Assembly (NCBI GenBank): GCA_020024855.1
Contig: JAHHTB010000098.1
Coordinates: 1 to 6,803, forward strand
Source of the DNA: Fusobacterium sp.
Lineage (GTDB): Bacteria > Fusobacteriota > Fusobacteriia > Fusobacteriales > Fusobacteriaceae
Length of the DNA: 6,803 nt
Direction of reading: 5' to 3'
Below are positions 1-6,787 of the stretch, piece by piece; the stretch's first letter is position 1; every line of letters starts with the position of its first letter. Position numbers and translations under genes: made by a program. Below the pieces are notes generated by a model, which was given only the letters and a program-made list of their open reading frames with translations, was not told where the DNA came from and did not search any database.

Positions 1-18
1 TTACTTTTATATAATTTT

Positions 19-47
19 ATTTTATAATTTTCAAAATTATATGTCAA
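19..47 (-). promoter_or_regulatory. Candidate divergent promoter facing left
   Basis: Read on the minus strand, this stretch has an exact TTGACA -35 box (plus positions 47-42), a 17-bp spacer and TAAAAT (plus positions 24-19), which matches the -10 consensus at five of six bases. Transcription would start near position 12 and leave the window at its left edge, so the gene it serves is not visible. A perfect palindrome fills the spacer. In DNA this AT-rich, -10 matches are common by chance, but an exact -35 at ideal spacing is less so. The call is an inference from sequence only. Confidence 0.45.
23..41. repeat. 19-bp perfect palindrome, possible operator
   Basis: TATAATTTT and AAAATTATA are exact reverse complements around a single central C (9-1-9). 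The element lies between the -35 and -10 boxes of the leftward promoter, where a bound dimeric regulator would affect initiation. It does not match the Fur or PerR consensus well enough to name a regulator. With only A and T in the arms, chance formation is a real alternative. Confidence 0.4.
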
Positions 48-65
48 TCAATTTTATTTATTTTA

Positions 66-80
66 ATTTGATTATCAAAT
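66..80. repeat. 15-bp perfect palindrome, possible operator
   Basis: ATTTGAT and ATCAAAT are exact reverse complements around a central T (7-1-7). It lies between the two divergent promoters, about 40 bp upstream of the rightward -35 box, a position suited to a regulator acting on either side. It has the 7-1-7 shape of Fur-family sites but matches the Fur and PerR half-sites at only about half of positions, so the binding protein is unassigned. Confidence 0.35.
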
Positions 81-120
81 AATATATAAAAGATATACTT
101 GGAATATTAAAACAAATAAT

Positions 121-150
121 TTGACTTTTAAAATTGATTTATGATATTAT
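121..150 (+). promoter_or_regulatory. Promoter of the receptor gene
   Basis: TTGACT (121-126) matches five of six -35 consensus bases. After an 18-bp spacer comes TATTAT (145-150), preceded by TG one base upstream (142-143), giving an extended -10. Transcription should begin near 156-158, leaving a leader of about 30 bases, too short for a riboswitch. This is the best sigma-70-type promoter ahead of the receptor gene. A weaker -10-like TATACT at 94-99 has no good -35 partner. Confidence 0.6.
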
Positions 151-168
151 GTTAATGTTAATATTATT
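151..168. promoter_or_regulatory. GATAAT-like hexamer array, possible Fur site
   Basis: Two adjacent GTTAAT hexamers (151-156 and 157-162) each match the Fur hexamer GATAAT at five of six positions, and ATTATT follows immediately. Upstream, GATATT at 143-148 overlaps the -10 box. Aligned without gaps to the classical 19-bp Fur box, positions 151-169 match at 12 of 19. The array covers the expected transcription start, where a repressor would act, and TonB-dependent receptors are often iron-regulated. The match is imperfect and the background AT-rich, so this is tentative. Confidence 0.33.
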
Positions 169-172
169 TTTT

Positions 173-180
173 AGAGGAGA
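173..180 (+). promoter_or_regulatory. Ribosome binding site of the receptor gene
   Basis: AGAGGAGA includes the core GAGGAG and ends 6 bases before the ATG at 187. This is normal spacing, supports that start codon, and contrasts with the unusual arrangement at the second gene. Confidence 0.85.
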
Positions 181-186
181 CTACAT

Positions 187-2406
187 ATGAAAAAAAATCA
201 ACAAATTGCACTATTTTTATTTTTATTATCTTCATTATCACACAGTAAAGATGCTACTATTCAACTTGATCAGACAATAATAAAAAAAAATTATTCCCGA
301 GATTTTTTAGTACAACCTAAAGAGGTTAAAAATACTTACACTATTACACAGGAACAAATCCAAGAAAAAAATTACAAAAATGTAGAAGAAGTTTTAAAAG
401 ATTCTCCAGGTGTAATAGTTAATAATACTGCTTTTGGACCTAAAATTGATATGAGGGGGAATGGAGAAAAATCAATATCAAAAGTCAAAGTAATGGTAGA
501 TGGGATATCTATAAATCCAACAGAAGAAGCCATGGCAAGTCTTCCAATAAACTCTATCCCAATTGAAAGTATTAAAAAAATTGATATTATTCCAGGTGGT
601 GGAGTTACTCTCTATGGAAGCGGTTCTGTTGGTGGAGTTATCAACATAGTAACAAATTCAAATGCCACAAGGGATAATTTCTTTATGGATATGAAATATG
701 GTTCTTATGACAATAGAAGTTTTGGATTCTCTGGTGGAAACAATGTCACTGATAAATTATATGTAAACTATGGATTTAATTATATAAATTCAGAAGGTTA
801 TAGAGAGGGAGACGACACTCAAGATACTTTATATTTAGGAGGATTTGATTATAAAATAAATGATAGAAATAAAATTCGTTTCCAAGCTAGACATGGGAAG
901 CAAAAATTTGACTCTACATCAGAATTATTAAAAGAAAAATTAATTTCTGATAGAAGGGCACCTGGACTTAATATGGATACTGACCAAACCAATGATAGTT
1001 ATACATTAGATTTTGAACATAGATATAATGATAATTTATCTTTTGGACTTACTGGTTATAAGCAAATTCAAGAAAGAAAAGTGACAGCTGATAGTATTGA
1101 TGATATTACCATTGTTCTCTCAAATAGAGAACTTACATGGCAGCAGGAAAAAATGGATTTTAAAAATGTAAGCTCAACTCTTGATGCAAAATTCAAAGAA
1201 ACCAAAGATGGAATAAAACTAAAAGCAAGCTATAGTAATAATTTTGTGGATTCAATATTTGGTTATGACTACTTAAAAGCTAATAATAAAAGAAATGCAC
1301 ATGTAGAATCTGAAATTTTGAAAACTTATATAGATCAAAATGGAATAAATGGAAAATTAACTGAATCTGAAATGAAACCAGTTATCAATAACATAGATAT
1401 TGATTTAACTAAAGAAGTACAATCTCTCTACTCTTTTAATAAAATTAAAATAACTGATAGTTTTGACTTTACTTTTGGAGGTAGAGGAGAATGGACTAAA
1501 TATGAAGGAGAAAGAAAAAATGGTCCCAATAGTGCTCCTATGATTGAAGCAAAATATGACAATATACGTACAGACGAGAAAATGACTAACTATGCAGGTG
1601 AATTTGGACTTATGCATAGATACAGCGACACTGGATCAACATATGTCAGATATGAAAGAGGTTTTGTAACTCCTTTCGCATCTCAATTAACAGATAAAAT
1701 TCATGACACTAAACTCCCAAATCCCAATGGTTTTTTCACTCCACCTGAAGTAAATACAGCTGCAATTTATGTTGCTAACAATTTAAAAGCAGAAACAACA
1801 GATACAGTTGAAATTGGCTTTAGAGACTATATTTTTGATTCATTTATAGCATTATCTTTATATGCAACAGATACTGATGGTGAAATTACAACAATAAACT
1901 CTAGCGTAACAAACCCTGCTGTTAGAAGATGGAAATATAGAAATATTGGAAAAACTAGAAGAATGGGATTGGAACTTGAAACAGAACAAAATTTTAATAA
2001 ATTTTCATTTAACCAATCATTATCTTATGTTGATGCAAAGGTAACAAAAGGATCAGATGAATTTGACATCAAAAAAGGAGATAAAATCCCTATGGTTCCA
2101 AAAATGAAATTGACTGTTGGTGGAAAATATAAACTTACAGATAATTTATCTGCACTTGCTAATTATACCTATGTTACTAAAAAACAAACAAGAGAGCTAG
2201 AGAAAGAAGACAATGTGTATAGCTATACTATAAAAGCTGTTGGAACTGTTGACACAGGCTTGCTGTATAAAATAGATGGCTATTCTACTCTTAAATTCGG
2301 AATTAAAAACTTACTTGATGAAAAATATAATTTAAGAGAAACTAGAGATTATGCAACTCCAGCCCCAGAAAGAAATTACTACCTTGAACTAAATGTAAAA
2401 TTCTAA
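187..2406 (+). CDS. TonB-dependent outer-membrane receptor
   Basis: A complete 739-residue receptor expected to import a scarce ligand (iron-siderophore, haem, cobalamin or similar) across the outer membrane using TonB energy. Residues 1-20 form a signal peptide (KK, then a hydrophobic stretch rich in Leu and Phe, Ser-His-Ser before likely cleavage). A TonB-box-like stretch, TIQLDQTII, covers residues 24-32. The plug domain spans about 47-157, with the family landmarks VEEVLKDSPGV (66-76), DMRGNG (88-93), VMVDGISINP (102-111) and IIPGGGVTLYGSGSVGGVINIVT (134-156). The 22-strand-type barrel fills the rest and includes a variant of the conserved barrel motif: YERGFVTPFASQL (from 489) and NNLKAETTDTVEIG (from 531). 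The C-terminus, IKNLLDEKYN then alternating residues to a terminal Phe, is typical. Length is normal for the family. The ligand cannot be read from sequence; a haem-receptor motif is not clearly present. It is the first gene of a likely two-gene operon with the downstream autotransporter. Confidence 0.96.
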   Translation: MKKNQQIALFLFLLSSLSHSKDATIQLDQTIIKKNYSRDFLVQPKEVKNTYTITQEQIQEKNYKNVEEVLKDSPGVIVNNTAFGPKIDMRGNGEKSISKVKVMVDGISINPTEEAMASLPINSIPIESIKKIDIIPGGGVTLYGSGSVGGVINIVTNSNATRDNFFMDMKYGSYDNRSFGFSGGNNVTDKLYVNYGFNYINSEGYREGDDTQDTLYLGGFDYKINDRNKIRFQARHGKQKFDSTSELLKEKLISDRRAPGLNMDTDQTNDSYTLDFEHRYNDNLSFGLTGYKQIQERKVTADSIDDITIVLSNRELTWQQEKMDFKNVSSTLDAKFKETKDGIKLKASYSNNFVDSIFGYDYLKANNKRNAHVESEILKTYIDQNGINGKLTESEMKPVINNIDIDLTKEVQSLYSFNKIKITDSFDFTFGGRGEWTKYEGERKNGPNSAPMIEAKYDNIRTDEKMTNYAGEFGLMHRYSDTGSTYVRYERGFVTPFASQLTDKIHDTKLPNPNGFFTPPEVNTAAIYVANNLKAETTDTVEIGFRDYIFDSFIALSLYATDTDGEITTINSSVTNPAVRRWKYRNIGKTRRMGLELETEQNFNKFSFNQSLSYVDAKVTKGSDEFDIKKGDKIPMVPKMKLTVGGKYKLTDNLSALANYTYVTKKQTRELEKEDNVYSYTIKAVGTVDTGLLYKIDGYSTLKFGIKNLLDEKYNLRETRDYATPAPERNYYLELNVKF

Positions 2407-2419
2407 AAATGAAATTAAA

Positions 2420-2458
2420 AAGGAGGGTGTGTAGATAAATCTTCATATTTATCACACA
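2420..2458 (+). promoter_or_regulatory. Shine-Dalgarno followed by hairpin, bridging to a distant start codon
   Basis: AAGGAGGG (2420-2427) is a near-perfect anti-16S match but lies 42 bases from the ATG at 2470. The bases between form a hairpin: TGTGT (2428-2432), one bulged A (2433), GATAAAT (2434-2440), loop CTTCAT, ATTTATC (2447-2453), ACACA (2454-2458), giving 12 base pairs. When folded, only about 11 unpaired bases separate the ribosome site from the start codon, close to a functional distance. No other ribosome site is visible nearer the ATG, and an in-frame TAA at 2461-2463 rules out an upstream start. A hairpin bringing a distant Shine-Dalgarno near its start is known, for example from phage T4 gene 38. 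No T-run follows, so it is not a typical terminator. Confidence 0.62.
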
Positions 2459-2469
2459 AATAAAAAATT

Positions 2470-5400
2470 ATGAATAGAAAATTGATACAATTGATGATGA
2501 TAATAGGTAGCTTAGCTGCCTATGGTGGAATAGGTGAACAAGAAGTTGTATGGTCTTATTCTAAGATAAATGACTACAGAGTACCTCATTCTTGGGAGCT
2601 TGATGTACTCGGAATAGAAGAATCAGCTTATACAGATGTATTAAGAGTTGTAGATGAAATAAATAGGGAAAGAGGAATATCAAAAAGATATGTTTTAAGT
2701 AATGGAAGAATACCTGAGTTAACAGATGATATTGATATGGTGCCTGTCTACATAGATACAGTTAAAAATTATCAAGGAGAGGGAAAATATACAACTGTTG
2801 CAACAAATAAATATTACAAACCTGAAACTCTTAAAAATATCTTAACCAAAAAAGAGGCAAAAGAGTTAGATGATTTTTCATACTCTTATATGCAACAAGA
2901 AATGAGATATTACTTTGGAAATGGTAATAAAGTTCAAGATATCATAATTCAAGACAAAAATAATTTTGAAAAAACTATTAAAGATAAAGATGATAAAAAT
3001 CAGAAAGAGTACTTGATTGATGGTGTATATCAAAGTATTGATACCTCTGGTGTTTTTAATACTCTAGGAATTACAGCGAAGGAATTTAAAGAGAACTTTT
3101 ATGAAAATGGTAAACCTTTAGATCCCAATAATAAAAAAGTTTTAGAATTTCTTAAAACTAAATTAGAAGCCAAAGGTGTAAATAAAAATAATAACGGTAA
3201 AAACTCAGAAATTATAGTTAAAAATGGTGAACTTTGGACAAAAGGAGAAGACGGAAAGGAGCATAGAATAATATGGAATGCTGGCTTAGCTTCTCGTCCT
3301 GAATATCCATCAGGAGAAGTACTAAAATTTTTAGAAAAAAGCCTTGAAAAATGTAAAATAGAGTGTGAAATTAAAGGAGAAAAATTACTTTTAAAAGAAA
3401 ATGGTAGTTCAAAAACAGCTTTATGGAAAATAGACTTAGATGAATCTAGTAAGAAAAAATTAGATAACGATAAAGATTTAATGGATTTCTTGAAAAAAGC
3501 ATATAATGACAATAATGATGATTTCATATTTACTAAAATTAATGACCAAACTATTAAAATAGAAAATAAAAAAGAAGGAACCGCTGTTAAACTCTATGTG
3601 GAAACAGCCAAAGGAGATGTTAAAGATATTTCTTGGTATAAAAATACCTTACTTACACAAATTAGTGTCTTTAAAAATTTAGAAGGAAAAGGAAAAATAT
3701 TATATACTAAAGATGGTGGAATTATTATTGAAGATGTTATTGACTATTCTAAACTAGATGCTAAACAAAAAGATGGTTGGTCAATAACACCAATTGATAA
3801 AAATAAAATAAAAGGAAAAATTTATACTGAACTTCTAACCGATTATTCTAAAATGACAGAGCAAGAATTTAGAAGTAAATGGGATTTTAAAGATAATAAA
3901 GAATATGAAGAAGTCAAAAAAAAATTAGATCCGATAAGAACTAAAAATGATGACTTACAAAATAAATCAAAAGAATTAAAAGAAATTGCCAATAAATTAG
4001 GTGGAGAAGGGTGGGGAACTCCATATTATGATTGCTTTGAAAGTTGGAATAAAGAAGAAAACAGAAAAAAATTAATCAATGATTCAGAAAAATTAAAAAA
4101 ATTTGGTTTAACTAAAGAAAGTTTTGAATTATTACTAACAAAAGGAGACCAAACAATAGCTGAAAAAAATAAACTAGAAAATGAAATCCCAGAATTATTG
4201 AAAAAGACTGGAATTGATAGAATTTCTAACTCTGATGTTATTATTAATAAATATGGTAAGAGAATTGAGTTTAGAGGAAGAGGACGAGTAGATGGAACTA
4301 TTGACTTTGGTCAAGGAGATAACAGACTTAAAATTTCTGAACAATCTACAGGAAGATATGGAACAAATATAATTTTTGGTCCTTATGTAAAATTAAAAAA
4401 TATGAGTTATATTGCCATAGGTGGACAATATAGTGCAGCAACAGGAGGAGTTGGACTTTCTGGAAAATCTTCCTTGACTTTAGAAATAGACACAACAAAA
4501 GTAGATGAAAAAGGAAGATTATATCAACATGCATTAAAAGATACATGGACTGATAATAACAAAATTGTTTTAAAATCTTGGGAAGAAAATCCAATTAATA
4601 GAAATAATTTTGCTATTGAACTTAAAGTTTCATCTTTAGGTAAAGATATGGAAATTGATATGGGGCGTCCTTTGGAATATAAAGCAAAAGCTTTTTATGA
4701 ATATTTACCTTATTCTGGAGAACAGATAAAAGTAGGAGATATTATAACATATAAAACTAACTTTTACTCTGATTCTATTGCTCATGATTTAGTTCTTATT
4801 AACAAAGGAAATGAAGAAAAAAAAGAAAATGGAATACTAGGTGTTAAAATTAAAGATTCATTATTACTATTAAATGAAAATGAAAATGCTGTATTTAAAA
4901 GTATGGCAACCTCTGGAAATTTAGGATATTTATCTGATACATTAACAACAAGTAATAAAAAGACAAAATTTGCTTCTTCTGTTGAAGAGGATAAATTTGA
5001 AACTCAAAAAATTTATAATTTAATAGAAAATATAGTGGAACAAAAAAGCTCAGCATATATTTTAAAACTTTCTAGCCATTTCCAAATACCTAAAGAAAAG
5101 CAAAATGAACTACAAAATAAGATTGACAAAATCAAAAAAGAAGAGTGTGTTACAAAAGCCGTTGAACAGTTAAAAACACTTGAAAATTATAAAAAAATTG
5201 ATTTAAAAGGAGCAATTAATGATATGTCAACTATTGTAAAAGAATATCAAGGAATTGTTCCACCAGATGGTATTGGTTATGCTGATCAAAGAAGGGTTGA
5301 AGAAAAAATGAAAGAAAAGTTTCCAACAAAAGATGCAGTTCAAGCTGAAATGGAAAGAATACAAAAATATGCTAAAGATAAATTTAGTGAGATTTTAGAT

Positions 5401-6717
5401 AAATTAGATAAAGCAAAACCAATGAATACAGAAAATGAATTAGTAATTGGTAGTGCATCTTCTCCTGACAAAATAGTAGATAGAATAAGAACAAATCTCA
5501 AAGAGTTAGAAGAAATCCCTACATCTTCATATAAATCAAAAGAAATTCTTTTAGCAGAGTATGTATATAAATTCAAAGCATTAGAAATAGCTTTAGAAAA
5601 ATTAGATAGTTTAACTAAAAATGATATTTATGATCATATTAAAGCTCAACTTGAATTAGATGCTAGTAGAAAAGAAAAATCTGGAGAAGATTGGATAGAT
5701 GTAATCTCTCATATATTCTACACTCAAAGACAAACTGAATCATTAAAAGAATTAAAAACTATAATATCTCAACTTTCTGATAATAATATTTATGCGAAAG
5801 TAAATAAAATCTCTAAAAACGAGATAGATGTATTCAATTCTGCTATTACTAATAGTAATTTTGATTTTGACACTAAAAAAACTCAAGCATCAGGTGGAGC
5901 AGTATCAGGAAGATTTTCAAGAGATAAATTTAAGGGAACTATCTATTCAGGATATGGAATTTATGAAACACCTATAAAAGATGATTTAAGCTTAGGATTA
6001 GTAGTTGGAGGTGGAACTTCTAGTTTCCACGAAATTAAAAATGATGATATAAAAACTGTTACTACAAATTCTAAAATAAAAGGTACTAGAGCATATTTAG
6101 GAGCTTTTGAAAGAATGAATTTGAAAAAAGATTTAAATTGGATAAATGGAGTTGGCTTCCAGTATGCTACTTATGATGTTGATAGAGAAATGAGAAATCA
6201 TTATCAATCAGATATATACAAGGGAAAATTAGATACTTATTCTGGAAATGTATATTCAAATCTTATTTATGATTATAAAATCAATGACACTCTTAATGCA
6301 AATATTAAAGGTGGATTGTCTTATACACTAGTAAATCAAGGAAAAGCAACAGAAGAGAATAAACCATTGGCAATAGAAGTTAAAGAACAAAACTTCAATT
6401 ATCTTGATGGGCAATTAGGAGTAGGGCTAACCAAGACTATTTTTGGTGATAATATTACTTCTAGCTTATCTGGTACTTTCTATACAATGTATGGATTAAT
6501 AGGATATGATAATAAAGATCTAAAAGGAAGAATAGTTGGTTCACCATCTGAATTTTCAATTAAAGGACAAAATTATGAAAAGCAATCTGTAAAGTTATCA
6601 TTAAATTACAATGTAGTTCATCACTCTGGATTTAATTATGGACTTGAAGGTAGTTATACTAAAAATAGTAATGAAGATAATATTTCAGTAGGAATTAGAG
6701 CTGGATATTCTTTCTAA
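2470..6717 (+). CDS. Large type Va autotransporter, passenger of unknown function
   Basis: A complete 1415-residue surface protein expected to pass its passenger through its own outer-membrane barrel. A short signal peptide covers about residues 1-20 (Arg-Lys, then LIQLMMIIGSLAA). Residues 22-590 are charged and mixed helical/strand, including three or four degenerate units of about 53-60 residues (224-450), each starting with a helix like VLEFLKTKLE, and a coiled-coil-like stretch (about 480-510). Residues 590-695 are a Gly-rich beta-helix-like island (GKRIEFRGRGRVDGTIDFGQ, then IIFGPYVKLKNMSYIAIGG and GLSGKSSLTLEID). Residues 850-1125 are mainly helical and Lys/Glu-rich. The autotransporter barrel is about 1138-1415, normal in length, ending NISVGIRAGYSF. 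Passenger cysteines lie at 295, 299, 522 and 893. No subtilisin, lipase or other catalytic motif was recognised, so adhesion or ligand binding is more likely than enzymatic activity, by inference. The start is fixed by the signal peptide and an upstream in-frame TAA. It is probably co-transcribed with the receptor gene. Confidence 0.93.
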   Translation: MNRKLIQLMMIIGSLAAYGGIGEQEVVWSYSKINDYRVPHSWELDVLGIEESAYTDVLRVVDEINRERGISKRYVLSNGRIPELTDDIDMVPVYIDTVKNYQGEGKYTTVATNKYYKPETLKNILTKKEAKELDDFSYSYMQQEMRYYFGNGNKVQDIIIQDKNNFEKTIKDKDDKNQKEYLIDGVYQSIDTSGVFNTLGITAKEFKENFYENGKPLDPNNKKVLEFLKTKLEAKGVNKNNNGKNSEIIVKNGELWTKGEDGKEHRIIWNAGLASRPEYPSGEVLKFLEKSLEKCKIECEIKGEKLLLKENGSSKTALWKIDLDESSKKKLDNDKDLMDFLKKAYNDNNDDFIFTKINDQTIKIENKKEGTAVKLYVETAKGDVKDISWYKNTLLTQISVFKNLEGKGKILYTKDGGIIIEDVIDYSKLDAKQKDGWSITPIDKNKIKGKIYTELLTDYSKMTEQEFRSKWDFKDNKEYEEVKKKLDPIRTKNDDLQNKSKELKEIANKLGGEGWGTPYYDCFESWNKEENRKKLINDSEKLKKFGLTKESFELLLTKGDQTIAEKNKLENEIPELLKKTGIDRISNSDVIINKYGKRIEFRGRGRVDGTIDFGQGDNRLKISEQSTGRYGTNIIFGPYVKLKNMSYIAIGGQYSAATGGVGLSGKSSLTLEIDTTKVDEKGRLYQHALKDTWTDNNKIVLKSWEENPINRNNFAIELKVSSLGKDMEIDMGRPLEYKAKAFYEYLPYSGEQIKVGDIITYKTNFYSDSIAHDLVLINKGNEEKKENGILGVKIKDSLLLLNENENAVFKSMATSGNLGYLSDTLTTSNKKTKFASSVEEDKFETQKIYNLIENIVEQKSSAYILKLSSHFQIPKEKQNELQNKIDKIKKEECVTKAVEQLKTLENYKKIDLKGAINDMSTIVKEYQGIVPPDGIGYADQRRVEEKMKEKFPTKDAVQAEMERIQKYAKDKFSEILDKLDKAKPMNTENELVIGSASSPDKIVDRIRTNLKELEEIPTSSYKSKEILLAEYVYKFKALEIALEKLDSLTKNDIYDHIKAQLELDASRKEKSGEDWIDVISHIFYTQRQTESLKELKTIISQLSDNNIYAKVNKISKNEIDVFNSAITNSNFDFDTKKTQASGGAVSGRFSRDKFKGTIYSGYGIYETPIKDDLSLGLVVGGGTSSFHEIKNDDIKTVTTNSKIKGTRAYLGAFERMNLKKDLNWINGVGFQYATYDVDREMRNHYQSDIYKGKLDTYSGNVYSNLIYDYKINDTLNANIKGGLSYTLVNQGKATEENKPLAIEVKEQNFNYLDGQLGVGLTKTIFGDNITSSLSGTFYTMYGLIGYDNKDLKGRIVGSPSEFSIKGQNYEKQSVKLSLNYNVVHHSGFNYGLEGSYTKNSNEDNISVGIRAGYSF

Positions 6718-6722
6718 AATTT

Positions 6723-6770
6723 AACCTAACTATTCAGATTTGATGTAACGTAACTACTCAGGTCTGATGT
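6723..6770. repeat. Two tandem 24-base repeats, each a small bulged hairpin
   Basis: Units at 6723-6746 and 6747-6770 are identical at 20 of 24 bases (consensus AACNTAACTAYTCAGRTYTG then ATGT). Each can fold: TAY-TCA pairs with TGA-GTA across a four-base loop with one bulged T on the 3' side (copy one 6731-6747; copy two 6755-6771, extended by the C6754-G6772 pair). The stem difference, T or C facing G, keeps pairing, and two further differences fall in the loop. The repeats start six bases after the autotransporter stop codon. Their function is unknown; they could be an intergenic repeat family, a 3' RNA structure or the edge of a mobile element. Confidence 0.6.
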
Positions 6771-6787
6771 AGAAATTTAAGACTTTC

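Noticed and set aside
23..80. Naming the two palindromes as PerR, Zur or Fur boxes
   Set aside because: Half-sites match these consensus sequences at only about half of positions, which is not enough in DNA this rich in A and T.
156..186. Riboswitch (for example cobalamin) ahead of the receptor gene
   Set aside because: The predicted leader is only about 30 bases and unstructured, far too short for a known aptamer.
1405..1617. Minus-strand frame of 70 codons inside the receptor gene
   Set aside because: It lies wholly within a well-supported gene on the other strand, has a low-complexity Ser/Phe/Ile-rich product, and shows no ribosome site or recognisable domain.
2384..2412. Possible internal promoter for the autotransporter (TTGAAC at 2384-2389)
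   Set aside because: No acceptable -10 hexamer lies 16-18 bases downstream; the sequence at that distance is AAATGA-like.
2428..2469. Intergenic hairpin read as a rho-independent terminator
   Set aside because: No T-run follows on the plus strand; the bases after the stem are mainly A. The strong Shine-Dalgarno directly before it fits a translational role better.
3099..3527. Minus-strand frame of 142 codons inside the autotransporter gene
   Set aside because: Its Ser/Leu/Phe-rich product is what the complement of Lys/Glu/Asn-rich coding DNA gives; there is no sign of independent coding.
4346..4594. Minus-strand frame of 82 codons with a hydrophobic product
   Set aside because: The apparent membrane-like character reflects Leu/Phe codons opposite Lys/Glu codons of the real gene; no upstream ribosome site supports it.
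5340..5576. Minus-strand frame of 78 codons in the helical part of the passenger
   Set aside because: Fully embedded in the coding strand of a clear gene, with no domain or start context.
2470..6717. Naming the autotransporter as a known fusobacterial adhesin (RadD, Fap2, CmpA or Aid1)
   Set aside because: RadD and Fap2 are far larger, and I cannot match this passenger to any of them from sequence alone, so no symbol is given.
6723..6770. CRISPR array remnant
   Set aside because: The two 24-base units are directly adjacent with no spacers and only two copies.
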